Notes under the pieces: generated by a model
What the model saw: only the letters and a program-made list of their open reading frames with translations
Databases searched by the model: none
What the model was told of the DNA's origin: nothing
Source: Pseudomonas svalbardensis
GTDB lineage: Bacteria; Pseudomonadota; Gammaproteobacteria; Pseudomonadales; Pseudomonadaceae
Assembly (NCBI RefSeq): GCF_030053115.1
Contig: NZ_CP125619.1
Span: 4,041,501-4,105,500, forward strand
Direction: 5' to 3'
DNA length: 64,000 nt
Made by a program: the position numbers and the translations under genes
In this document: positions 32,633 through 41,058 of the stretch, piece after piece
Layout: each line of letters starts with the position of its first letter
Numbering within the stretch: position 1 is the first letter of the stretch

Positions 32633-34375
32633 TTACTTTCGCGCCGCCTCCCACGATTTCAGCAGTTCGGCATAGCTCACGGTTTCACCTTTAGGCTTCT
32701 CGTTCGCCAGTTTAGGCTTCGGTGCCCCCGGTTGGTCCAACCAGTACTGCGCGTCGCGCTCGGGGTTCATTTTCGGTGCGCAGGTGGCTTGCGCCTTCGA
32801 GCGTTCCAGACGGGTCATGATCGCGTCCTGATCCTTGGCCAAACCATCCAGCGCCTGTTGCGGGGTTTTCTCGCCGCTGGCGGCTTCGGCGATGTGGCTC
32901 CACCACAGTTGCGCCAAACGCGGATAGTCCGGCACGTTGGTCCCGGTCGGGGTCCATTGCACACGGGCCGGGCTGCGATAGAACTCGACCAGGCCACCAA
33001 GTTTCGGTGCCAGGTCGGTCATGGCTTGCGAGTTGATGTCCGACTCGCGGATCGGCGTCAGGCCGACGATGGTTTTCTTCAGGGATACGGTTTTCGAGGT
33101 CACGAACTGCGCGTACAACCAGGCCGCCAGTCTTTGCTTCTCTGGCGTGGACTTGAGGAAGGTCCAGGAACCGGCGTCCTGATAACCGAGTTTCATGCCC
33201 TCTTCCCAATACGGACCTTTCGGCGACGGTGCCATGCGCCATTTCGGCGTGCCGTCGGCGTTCATCACCGGCAAGCCCGGTTTGGTCATGTCGGCGGTAA
33301 ACGCGGTGTACCAGAAGATCTGCTGCGCGATGTTGCCCTGGGACGGCACCGGACCGGATTCGGAGAAGGTCATGCCCGCCGCTTCCGGTGGCGCATATTT
33401 CTTCAGCCAGTCGACGTATTTGGTGGTTGCATAGACCGCCGCCGGGCCGTTGGTGTCGCCGCCGCGGGTCACGCTGGAACCAACCGGATGGCAGTCCTCG
33501 ACGCGGATGCCCCACTCGTCCACTGGCAAGCCGTTGGGAATGCCTTTGTCGCCAGCGCCGGCCATGGAGAACCAGGCATCGGTGAAGCGCCAGCCCAGGG
33601 ACGGATCTTTCTTGCCGTAGTCCATGTGACCGTAGACGCGCTTGCCGTCGATTTCCTTGACGTCTTCGCTGAAGAATTTGGCGATGTCTTCATAGGCCGA
33701 CCAGTTCACCGGCACGCCCAGTTCATAACCGTATTTTTCTTTGAATTTTGCTTTCAGATCCGCCCGCTCGAACCAGTCGGCGCGGAACCAGTAGAGGTTG
33801 GCGAACTGCTGGTCGGGCAGCTGATAGATCTTGCCGTCCGGCGCGGTGGTGAACGAGATGCCGATGAAGTCTTTGATGTCCAGGGTCGGCGAGGTGTAGG
33901 CCTTGCCTTCGTTGGCCATCAGGTCGGTGATCGATTCGGTTTTGCCGTAGCGAAAGTGCGTGCCGATCAGGTCCGAGTCGTTGACCCAGCCGTCATAGAT
34001 ATTCTTGTCCGATTGCATCTGGGTCTGCAGCTTTTCCACCACGTCGCCTTCTTGCAGCAAGTCGTGGGTCAGCTTGATCCCGGTGATCTCGGTAAAGGCT
34101 TTGGCCAGCACTTTGGATTCATATTCGTGGGTCGCGATGGTTTCCGAGACCACCTTGATGCTCATCCCGCGAAACGGCTCGGACGCCTTGATGAACCACT
34201 TCAACTCTTCGAGTTGTTGTTCGGCCGTCAGCGTGGACGGCTTGAATTCACTGCCGATCCATTTCTTCGCGGCGTCTTCGTAGGCATCGGCCCAGGCCGA
34301 AGCGCTCAAACCGCTGAGTGCCAGCATGGCTGCCAATGAAATGCTATGTCGCAGCTTATTGTTTTTGTCGAACAT
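32633..34375 (-). CDS. glpV: ABC transporter substrate-binding protein, GlpV-like
   Basis: 580 residues, with a signal peptide (about 1-29, ending SAWA-DAYE). A large periplasmic binding protein of the extracellular solute-binding family 1 type, longer than usual for sugar binders, matching the glycerol-binding GlpV of Rhizobium in size and operon position. AAGGAGGT just upstream (34380-34388) is a near-perfect ribosome-binding site and fixes the start; it suggests high expression, normal for a binding protein. Glycerol or another small polyol is the likely ligand, by operon homology only. Confidence 0.85.
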   Translation of the reverse strand: MFDKNNKLRHSISLAAMLALSGLSASAWADAYEDAAKKWIGSEFKPSTLTAEQQLEELKWFIKASEPFRGMSIKVVSETIATHEYESKVLAKAFTEITGIKLTHDLLQEGDVVEKLQTQMQSDKNIYDGWVNDSDLIGTHFRYGKTESITDLMANEGKAYTSPTLDIKDFIGISFTTAPDGKIYQLPDQQFANLYWFRADWFERADLKAKFKEKYGYELGVPVNWSAYEDIAKFFSEDVKEIDGKRVYGHMDYGKKDPSLGWRFTDAWFSMAGAGDKGIPNGLPVDEWGIRVEDCHPVGSSVTRGGDTNGPAAVYATTKYVDWLKKYAPPEAAGMTFSESGPVPSQGNIAQQIFWYTAFTADMTKPGLPVMNADGTPKWRMAPSPKGPYWEEGMKLGYQDAGSWTFLKSTPEKQRLAAWLYAQFVTSKTVSLKKTIVGLTPIRESDINSQAMTDLAPKLGGLVEFYRSPARVQWTPTGTNVPDYPRLAQLWWSHIAEAASGEKTPQQALDGLAKDQDAIMTRLERSKAQATCAPKMNPERDAQYWLDQPGAPKPKLANEKPKGETVSYAELLKSWEAARK

Positions 34376-34422
34376 AGAGACCTCCTTATTGGGTTTCGGA
34401 GCAACATTGCCGAGCGATTCGA

Positions 34423-34695
34423 CTAGCCCCAACGCATCACAGCCAACAGCCACACCAGGGACAACGCGAACGCAACCCAGATGCTCCAGTCGGTGACGCC
34501 GATTACCAGCAAATGCAGGTAGGCGCTGCCGAGAAGGCCGATAAACAACCGATCGCCACGGGTGGTGGCAATCGGCAACAAACCACGCCGAAGAATGCTC
34601 GGCGAACGCAGTTCCCAGGTCGTCATGCCCACCAGGATCAAGGCAATGACACTGAAGAACGCCGCCGTAGGGCCGGTCCAACTCATCCATTCCAT
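34423..34695 (-). CDS. glpU: small membrane protein DUF2160, GlpU-like
   Basis: 90 residues with two or three hydrophobic helices (about 10-26, 48-66, 68-86). Small DUF2160 proteins sit between permease and binding-protein genes in glycerol-type ABC operons; a direct role is not established. GAGGAG upstream is six bases from the ATG at 34695 and three from the one at 34698, so the former is chosen. Confidence 0.8.
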   Translation of the reverse strand: MEWMSWTGPTAAFFSVIALILVGMTTWELRSPSILRRGLLPIATTRGDRLFIGLLGSAYLHLLVIGVTDWSIWVAFALSLVWLLAVMRWG

Positions 34696-34705
34696 CATCA
34701 GCTCC

Positions 34706-35506
34706 TCAGACCCGGCCCAGGGCAAAGCCCTTGGCCACGTGGTTGCGAACAAACCAGATCACCAGCATGCCTGGCAGGATAGTCAACACCCCCGCCGCCG
34801 CCAGCACGCCCCAGTCGATGCCGGACGCCGAGACCGTGCGCGTCATCACCGCCGCAATCGGTTTGGCGTTGACCGACGTCAGCGTTCGAGCCAGCAGCAG
34901 TTCGACCCAGGAAAACATGAAGCAGAAAAACGCCGTCACACCGATCCCGGAGCCAATCAGCGGAACGAATATCTTCACAAAGAACTTGGGGAAACTGTAG
35001 CCGTCGATGTAGGCGGTTTCGTCGATCTCCTTCGGCACGCCGGACATGAAACCCTCAAGGATCCACACCGCCAACGGCACGTTAAACAGGCAATGCGCCA
35101 ACGCGACGGCGATGTGCGTATCGAACAAACCAATCGAGGAATACAACTGGAAGAACGGCAGCAAAAACACCGCCGGCGGCGCCATGCGGTTGGTCAGGAG
35201 CCAGAAGAACAGGTGCTTGTCACCGAGGAACCGATAGCGCGAGAACGCATACGCCGCCGGCAACGCCACGCTCAGCGAAATCACCGTGTTCAGGCTCACG
35301 TAGTACAACGAGTTGAGGTAACCGGTGTACCAGGCCGGATCGGTGAAGATCACCTTGTAGTTGGCGAAGGTGAAATCCTGCGGAAACAACGTCAGGCCAC
35401 TGAGGATTTCGGTGTTGCTCTTGAAGGACATGTTCAGCAACCAGTAGATCGGCACCAGCAGGAACAGGATGTAGATCAGCAGCGGAATCAGCTTTCTTTT
35501 ACTCAT
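34706..35506 (-). CDS. glpQ: ABC transporter permease, GlpQ-like (MalG/UgpE family)
   Basis: 266 residues with six membrane helices, starting MSKRKLIPLLIYILFLLVP. The cytoplasmic EAA loop reads EIDETAYIDGYSFPKFFVKI, which couples to the ATPases. It forms the pore with the permease encoded just upstream (8-bp gap). Confidence 0.88.
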   Translation of the reverse strand: MSKRKLIPLLIYILFLLVPIYWLLNMSFKSNTEILSGLTLFPQDFTFANYKVIFTDPAWYTGYLNSLYYVSLNTVISLSVALPAAYAFSRYRFLGDKHLFFWLLTNRMAPPAVFLLPFFQLYSSIGLFDTHIAVALAHCLFNVPLAVWILEGFMSGVPKEIDETAYIDGYSFPKFFVKIFVPLIGSGIGVTAFFCFMFSWVELLLARTLTSVNAKPIAAVMTRTVSASGIDWGVLAAAGVLTILPGMLVIWFVRNHVAKGFALGRV

Positions 35507-35514
35507 GGCAGACC

Positions 35515-36381
35515 TCAGCGGTTGGCGTCAGAGTGAGTCATGGCCGTATAGAACAGCCAGGACACCAACAGGATGATCAGGAAGTACACCAGTGAGAAAG
35601 CCGCCGCCGGGCCGAGGTCGAACTGCCCGATCGCCATTTGCGTCAGGGTCTGACTCAAGAACGTCGTGGCATTCCCCGGACCGCCACCGGTCAGCACAAA
35701 CGGCTCGGTGTAGATCATGAAACTGTCCATGAACCGCAACATCACCGCGATCAACAGCACGCTCTTGAGCTTGGGCAACTGGATATGTCGGAAAACCGCC
35801 CAGGCCGATGCCCGATCAATTCGCGCCGCCTGATAGTACACGTCCGGAATCGCCCGCAGCCCCGAGAAACACAACAGCGCCACCAACGACGTCCAGTGCC
35901 AGACGTCCATCACCAGCACCGTGACCCAGGCGTCCATGGTGTTGGCCGCGTAGTTGTAGTTCAGGCCCATGGCCTTGAGGCTGGCGCCGAGCAGACCAAT
36001 GTCCGCCCGACCGAAGATCTGCCAGATGGTGCCGACCACGTTCCATGGAATCAGCAATGGAATCGCCAGAATGATCAGCACCAGCGACGACCAGCGACCC
36101 TTGGTCGGCATGGTCAGGGCGATGGCAATGCCCAGCGGGATTTCGATCAGCAACACACAGCCGGAGTAAATGAACTGGCGCAGCAACGAGTCATGCAGGC
36201 GCGGATCGAGCAGCACTTGCCTGTACCAGTCGGCGCCGACGAAGTAGCGGCTGGACTGGTCGAAGATGTCCTGCACCGAGTAGTTGACCACCGTCATCAT
36301 CGGGATCACCGCACTGAACGCCACCAGCAAAAACACCGGCAACACCAGCCACCAGGCCTTGTTGTTCTGCACCTTGTTCAT
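35515..36381 (-). CDS. glpP: ABC transporter permease, GlpP-like (MalF/UgpA family)
   Basis: 288 residues with six membrane helices. The EAA loop is IPDVYYQAARIDRASAWAVF. The start MNKVQNNKAWW at 36381 has GGAG eight bases upstream; codons upstream overlap the ATPase gene and are not used. The two-base gap to the ATPase gene implies coupled translation. Confidence 0.88.
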   Translation of the reverse strand: MNKVQNNKAWWLVLPVFLLVAFSAVIPMMTVVNYSVQDIFDQSSRYFVGADWYRQVLLDPRLHDSLLRQFIYSGCVLLIEIPLGIAIALTMPTKGRWSSLVLIILAIPLLIPWNVVGTIWQIFGRADIGLLGASLKAMGLNYNYAANTMDAWVTVLVMDVWHWTSLVALLCFSGLRAIPDVYYQAARIDRASAWAVFRHIQLPKLKSVLLIAVMLRFMDSFMIYTEPFVLTGGGPGNATTFLSQTLTQMAIGQFDLGPAAAFSLVYFLIILLVSWLFYTAMTHSDANR

Positions 36382-36383
36382 GG

Positions 36384-37475
36384 CTACGTCTCCAAGAGAT
36401 ATTCGTCGGCATACACCATCAACCATTGCGCCGGAAAGCTGATGTAGGCGGTTCCCTCAGGCACTGGCTTGTCTTCGGCCAGGCGAACTTTCAAAGGGGC
36501 GCCGTCGAGGTTCAGGGTCATGATCTTGTAGGTACCAAGGTCTTCGACGTGTACGACCTGTGCCTGCATCGCCTCATCAAACGGCTCGTCCCACACGTGC
36601 ACGAACTCCGGACGGATGCCGACCTTCAGGGTTTTCCACTCGGACTCGGCAACGCGTTTCTGCTGAGCATCGGACAGCGGCAAATGAGTCGAGGCGAAAC
36701 CGACACCGCCGGGCTGCGGCTTCACCTCGATCAGGTTCATCCCCGGACTGCCGATGAAATAGCCGACAAAGGTGTGGCTCGGCCGCTCGAACAGTTCTCT
36801 CGGCGTACCGAATTGCACAATCTGCCCGCCGTACATCACCGCGATCTTGTCGGCGAAGGTCGAGGCTTCGAGCTGATCGTGGGTGACGTAGACCATGGTG
36901 ATGTTGAACTGCTCGTGGATCTGCTTGAGCTTGCGCCGCAGCTTCCACTTCAGGTGTGGGTCGATCACCGTCAGCGGTTCATCGAACAGGATCGCCGAGA
37001 CGTCATCACGCACCAACCCACGGCCCATGGAGACTTTCTGCTTTTCATCGGCGGTGAGGTTGCGCGCCTTCTTGCTCAGCAGCGTCTGGAGGTCGAGGAC
37101 TTCGGCGATTTCCTGCACCTTGCTGTGAATTTTCGCCTCGGCCATGCCCTGATTGCGCAGCGGAAAGGCCAGGTTGTCGAACACCGTCATGGTGTCGTAG
37201 ACCACCGGAAACTGGAAAACCTGGGCGATATTGCGCTTCTCGGGGGTCAGGTCGTTGACCACTTTGCTGTCGAACAGCACCTGACCCTGGGACGGACTGA
37301 GCAGCCCCGAAATGATGTTGAGCAAGGTCGACTTGCCGCAGCCCGAAGGCCCGAGCAAGGCATAAGCACCGCCCTGCTCCCAGACGTGGTCCATCTCACG
37401 AATCGCATAATCCTCGGGGCCGGTCGGCGTGCGGGTGTAACTGTGGGCGAGGTGCTGCAAACGGATTTCGGCCAT
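36384..37475 (-). CDS. glpT: ABC transporter ATP-binding protein, GlpT-like
   Basis: 363 residues: an ABC ATPase domain (1-235) and a C-terminal OB-type MOI/TOBE region (about 240-363). Walker A GPSGCGKST (42-50), Walker B AILFDEP (161-167) and switch His199 (VTHDQ) are intact, but the signature LSGGQ is replaced by LTADE (140-144). Its partner GlpS has an intact signature and a lost switch histidine, so the pair should make one good and one poor ATP site. The ATG shares its A with the glpS stop. Confidence 0.88.
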   Translation of the reverse strand: MAEIRLQHLAHSYTRTPTGPEDYAIREMDHVWEQGGAYALLGPSGCGKSTLLNIISGLLSPSQGQVLFDSKVVNDLTPEKRNIAQVFQFPVVYDTMTVFDNLAFPLRNQGMAEAKIHSKVQEIAEVLDLQTLLSKKARNLTADEKQKVSMGRGLVRDDVSAILFDEPLTVIDPHLKWKLRRKLKQIHEQFNITMVYVTHDQLEASTFADKIAVMYGGQIVQFGTPRELFERPSHTFVGYFIGSPGMNLIEVKPQPGGVGFASTHLPLSDAQQKRVAESEWKTLKVGIRPEFVHVWDEPFDEAMQAQVVHVEDLGTYKIMTLNLDGAPLKVRLAEDKPVPEGTAYISFPAQWLMVYADEYLLET

Positions 37476-38569
37476 CAGGCAACCCTCGCGATACGGCGAC
37501 CGGGCGCCTGGACCAGCCGCCCCTGCGTATCGAAGACAAACAGTTTATGGGTCGGGATATAGATACGAATCGGCGCATCGACGTCGTATTCGTGAACGCC
37601 GGGCAAGTGCAGCACCAACAGGAAATGCTCGTTGCGCACGTGCAGGAAGGTTTCCGACCCGCTGATCTCGGCTACCTCGACGGTTACCGCCAGTTCCAGA
37701 TCATCGTCGTTGCTCGGCACCAATGAGATGTGGCTCGGTCGCACGCCGAAACGAAACTCGCCCTCGCCCACCGGCCGCAGATCGACGTTCAGCGGGAAGT
37801 GCACGAAATTGGCGAAGCTGACTTCGTTACCGGCGATACGCCCCGGCATCAGGTTGATCGGCGGCTCGGAGAACAGCTCCGCCGCCAACACGGTTTGCGG
37901 CTGGTGATAAACCTCGGAAGACTTGCCGCTCTGGATGACTCGGCCTTCGTGAAGAATGGTGGTGGTGCCGCCCAGCGCCAGGGCTTCGTTGGGTTCAGTG
38001 GTGGCGTAGATGGCGATGGTGTGGTGAGCCTTGAACAGCTCGCGCATTTCCTGACGCAATTCTTCACGCAGTTTGTAGTCGAGGTTCACCAGCGGCTCAT
38101 CGAACAGGATCAGTTCGGCATCCTTGACCAGCGCCCGGGCCATCGCCGTGCGCTGTTGCTGACCGCCGGAGAGTTCAAGCGGATGGCGCTGGAGGAATTT
38201 CTCGATGCGCAGCATCTTCGCGGTTTCCAGCACCTTGCTCTGGATCAGCTCATTGGACACACCGCCCTGGCGCAAGGGCGAGGCGATATTTTCGAACACC
38301 GTCATGGTCGGGTAGTTAATGAACTGCTGATAGACCATCGACACGTTGCGCAAACGCACCGGGCGCTGGGTAACGTCGACGCCGTTCATCAGGATGCGAC
38401 CGCTGTCGGGCTTGTCCAGACCGGCCATCAAGCGCATGAGACTGGTTTTGCCGGACAGCGTACGTCCGAGCAAAACGTTGAAGGATCCGGCTTCGAAACT
38501 AAGGCACGCATCGTCGATCCAGGTCTGGCCCTCGACGGTGCGGCTGACGTGCTCCAGGGTTAATGACAT
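37475..38569 (-). CDS. glpS: ABC transporter ATP-binding protein, GlpS-like
   Basis: 364 residues, same domain plan as GlpT. The signature LSGGQ (133-137) and Walker B LILFDEP (153-159) are canonical. Walker A is GRTLSGKTS (35-43), with Leu in place of the second Gly, and the switch histidine is replaced: YATTEPNEA (188-196) aligns with YVTHDQxEA, putting Thr191 at the histidine. First gene of the operon, 34 bp from the predicted sigma-54 transcription start. Confidence 0.88.
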   Translation of the reverse strand: MSLTLEHVSRTVEGQTWIDDACLSFEAGSFNVLLGRTLSGKTSLMRLMAGLDKPDSGRILMNGVDVTQRPVRLRNVSMVYQQFINYPTMTVFENIASPLRQGGVSNELIQSKVLETAKMLRIEKFLQRHPLELSGGQQQRTAMARALVKDAELILFDEPLVNLDYKLREELRQEMRELFKAHHTIAIYATTEPNEALALGGTTTILHEGRVIQSGKSSEVYHQPQTVLAAELFSEPPINLMPGRIAGNEVSFANFVHFPLNVDLRPVGEGEFRFGVRPSHISLVPSNDDDLELAVTVEVAEISGSETFLHVRNEHFLLVLHLPGVHEYDVDAPIRIYIPTHKLFVFDTQGRLVQAPGRRIARVA

Positions 38570-38613
38570 GGCTCGGCCTTTTTATTATTGGAGTCAAGCG
38601 ACCTGACCAACAG

Positions 38614-38629
38614 AGCGACATTCGTGCCA
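38614..38629 (-). promoter_or_regulatory. sigma-54 promoter of the glpSTPQUV operon
   Basis: On the minus strand the sequence is TGGCACG-AATG-TCGCT, against consensus TGGCACG-N4-TTGCW, with the GG and GC doublets exactly 10 bp apart. It points at glpS, whose ATG is about 45 bp further on. A sigma-54 activator gene lies just across the intergenic region. Confidence 0.8.
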
Positions 38630-38693
38630 GAAATTGCAAGCCGTTGATCCGGCTTGGGAATCCTGCAAATGGAAGAAAAACAGCGTTCGTTGC

Positions 38694-38764
38694 TGAACAG
38701 AAATGAACAACCGCGACTGAACAATTGAACAACCCGGCGGTTGACAATGAACAATAGTGAACAA
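38694..38764 (+). promoter_or_regulatory. array of six TGAACAA-type repeats, candidate enhancer (UAS)
   Basis: TGAACAG at 38694 and TGAACAA at 38704, 38718, 38726, 38748 and 38758, all in one orientation, arranged as three pairs with 8-10 bp steps. A variant TTGACAA sits at 38741. The array lies 65-140 bp upstream of the sigma-54 promoter, where enhancer-binding activators usually bind. Confidence 0.65.
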
Positions 38765-38816
38765 CACTCTACGGATGCTTTAGCGACACGATTATCCGAA
38801 TTCACCACGATCCTGT

Positions 38817-38947
38817 GTAGCAGCTGGCGAAGCCTGCGTTCGGCGACGCAGTCGTCGTAAAACCTGTATACGCGGTAATCCTGATACACCGCGCCGCCTG
38901 ATTTCACGACGGCTTCGCCGCCGAACGCAGGCTTCGCCAGCTGCTAC
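38817..38947. repeat. REP doublet, GTAGCAGCTGGCGAAGCCTG family
   Basis: GTAGCAGCTGGCGAAGCCTG at the left and CAGGCTTCGCCAGCTGCTAC at the right, with further inner complementarity. A related element is at 62356-62514. The right arm runs up to the ATG at 38948, which is one reason to reject that as a start codon. Confidence 0.85.
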
Positions 38948-38998
38948 ATGAATTGCGTTACTCATAACAAAAATAATAATGCTCAGAGATCGACTGCC

Positions 38999-40849
38999 AT
39001 GGCCGCACCCGCCTTGCCGCTCTCCCACGACGCCATCATCCAGGACTCCTGGTCCCGTTGCCGCGCGTTCGGCCTCAATCATCAGAGCGCACCGGCGTTT
39101 GATCAGTTGCCGGCCGAGGGCATCGCGCAATTGCTGGAGAGCCAGCACTCACTGGTGCAAACCACTCACCAGGAAGTCCTGCCGTACTACGAGAACATCC
39201 TCAGCAACTCCAACTGCCTGATCATGCTCGCCGACAATCAGGGCCAGGTGCTGACGTCCTGGGGTACCCAGCGTTTTATCGAGCCGAACCTGACCCGCGG
39301 TTTCAGCGCCGGCGCCAGCTGGATGGAGCGTTGCAGCGGCACCAATGCGATCGGCACCGCGCTGGCCTGCGAGCAGGCGGTGCACATCGAGCACGACGAA
39401 CATTTCCTCAAGGCCAACCGTTTCATGACCGGTTCCGCCGCACCGATTTTCGATGCCGAACGCAAGGTCATCGCGGTGCTGGATGTGTCCAGCGACAGCT
39501 ACTTGCCGCCGTCTCACACGCTCGGCATGGTCAAAATGATGAGTCAGACCGTGGAAAACCGGCTGATCCTTAACCTATTCCATGGCCAGCATTTTCAACT
39601 GACCTTCAACACCGGGCTGAACAACCTCGACAGCCAATGGGCGGGCCTGCTGATCTTTGATGAAACCGGTCAGGTGCTGTCCGCCAACCGCCGGGCCGAC
39701 AATCTGCTGGGCATCAGCCTGTCGCGGGTCAGTGTCGAAAGCCTGTTCAAGGTCTCGCTGCTGGAGTTGTTGAACCAGCCGGACGGCCTGCCCTTCGCCT
39801 TGCAAACCTCAGGACGCAACCGCTTCCAGTGCCTGTTGAAGCGGCCGAAACAGACAGTGATTCAGGCGCGGCTGTTTTCTGAGACAAAGAGCGCAGAACC
39901 CACGCTCGCGGCACCGGCAGCGATCAGTCTCAATACCCTGCACTTCGGTGACATCCGCGTGGAAAAAGCCGTGCGCCAGGCCGAGCGGTTACTGGAAAAA
40001 GACATTCCGTTGTTGATCCACGGCGAAACCGGGGTCGGCAAGGAAGTCTTCGTCAAAGCCCTGCATCAGGCCAGTTCCCGGAGCAAAAAACCCTTCATTG
40101 CCGTCAACTGTGCAGCGATCCCCGCCGAACTGGTGGAGTCCGAGCTGTTTGGTTATGAGAGAGGCGCGTTCACCGGCGCCAACCAGAAAGGCAGCATCGG
40201 GCTGATCCGCAAGGCTGACAAAGGCACCCTGTTCCTTGATGAAATCGGCGATATGCCGTTGCCGACTCAGGCTCGACTGCTGCGAGTGTTGCAGGAGCGT
40301 TGCGTGCAACCGGTGGGCAGCAGCGAGTTGTTCCAAGTGGATATACGGATTATTTCGGCAACTAACCGCTCATTGCGCGAGCAGGTTCAGTTGGGGCGCT
40401 TCCGCGAGGATTTGTATTACCGGATTGGTGGTTTGACCCTGGAACTGCCGCCCTTAAGAGAACGCAGTGATAAAGAGGCGTTGTTCAAACGGTTGTGGGA
40501 ACAGCACCGCGAGCCGAGCCAATGGGCCGGCTTGAGCAGAGAGGTATTGGAGTTGTTCGGGCGCCACCCGTGGCCGGGGAATTTGCGCCAAGTCAGCAGC
40601 GTGATGCAGGTAGCGCTGGCCATGGCCGAGGAACAACCGGTGCGACCGGAGCATTTGCCGGATGATTTCTTTGTTGATTTGGAATTGGAGCCGGTGGAGG
40701 TGGCGGAGCCGTTGGCGGTGGATTTAAATGATGCCGAGGACTTGAATCGGCAGTTGCAGGCGGCGGGAGGCAATATCTCGCACTTGGCCCGCAGGCTCGG
40801 GGTTAGCCGAAATACCCTTTATAAACGGTTGCGACAACTTGGAGATTGA
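38999..40849 (+). CDS. sigma-54-dependent transcriptional activator, AcoR-like
   Basis: 616 residues. A GAF-type sensor region (about 55-190) precedes a second linker/PAS-like region (200-300), the AAA+ sigma-54 interaction domain with Walker A GETGVGKE (342-349) and the sigma-54-contacting loop GAFTGA (389-394), Walker B GTLFLDEIGD, and a C-terminal Fis-type HTH (about 575-616, NISHLARRLGVSRNTLYKRL). No receiver domain, so it probably senses a small molecule directly. The start at 38999 avoids the REP element. Divergent from glpS and the obvious candidate to activate it. Confidence 0.92.
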   Translation: MAAPALPLSHDAIIQDSWSRCRAFGLNHQSAPAFDQLPAEGIAQLLESQHSLVQTTHQEVLPYYENILSNSNCLIMLADNQGQVLTSWGTQRFIEPNLTRGFSAGASWMERCSGTNAIGTALACEQAVHIEHDEHFLKANRFMTGSAAPIFDAERKVIAVLDVSSDSYLPPSHTLGMVKMMSQTVENRLILNLFHGQHFQLTFNTGLNNLDSQWAGLLIFDETGQVLSANRRADNLLGISLSRVSVESLFKVSLLELLNQPDGLPFALQTSGRNRFQCLLKRPKQTVIQARLFSETKSAEPTLAAPAAISLNTLHFGDIRVEKAVRQAERLLEKDIPLLIHGETGVGKEVFVKALHQASSRSKKPFIAVNCAAIPAELVESELFGYERGAFTGANQKGSIGLIRKADKGTLFLDEIGDMPLPTQARLLRVLQERCVQPVGSSELFQVDIRIISATNRSLREQVQLGRFREDLYYRIGGLTLELPPLRERSDKEALFKRLWEQHREPSQWAGLSREVLELFGRHPWPGNLRQVSSVMQVALAMAEEQPVRPEHLPDDFFVDLELEPVEVAEPLAVDLNDAEDLNRQLQAAGGNISHLARRLGVSRNTLYKRLRQLGD

Positions 40850-40862
40850 GTGAGCGAGACTA

Positions 40863-41037
40863 CCCTCACCCCAGCCCTCTCCCAGGGGGAGAGGGAGCCA
40901 ACCGAGGTGTCTGGCGTCATACATCGACCTGAAAAACCGAGTCGATTATGGATTCACTACAAGACTTTGAGGTCGCAAAATATGCCGAACATCCCCCAAT
41001 CAGTCCCCTCTCCTGGGGGAGAGGGTTAGGGTGAGGG
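40863..41037. repeat. 175-bp palindromic repeat, copy 1
   Basis: Begins CCCTCACCCCAGCCCTCTCCC, ends GGGAGAGGGTTAGGGTGAGGG; each end is itself a hairpin and the ends are complementary. Copies 2 and 3 are at 42373-42547 and 47245-48657 (the latter split by an IS). No open frame. Confidence 0.85.
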
Positions 41038-41058
41038 CGAAATTCCGGACAGTGCCAA

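Noticed and set aside
36384..38569. ABC ATPase genes as decaying pseudogenes because of altered motifs
   Set aside because: Both frames are full length, tightly coupled within an intact operon with strong ribosome-binding sites, and the changes fall on a single composite ATP site, which fits functional asymmetry.
38948..38998. Earlier ATG for the sigma-54 activator at 38948
   Set aside because: It directly abuts the right arm of a REP element, has no ribosome-binding site, and the 17 added residues are Asn-rich and unlike the family.
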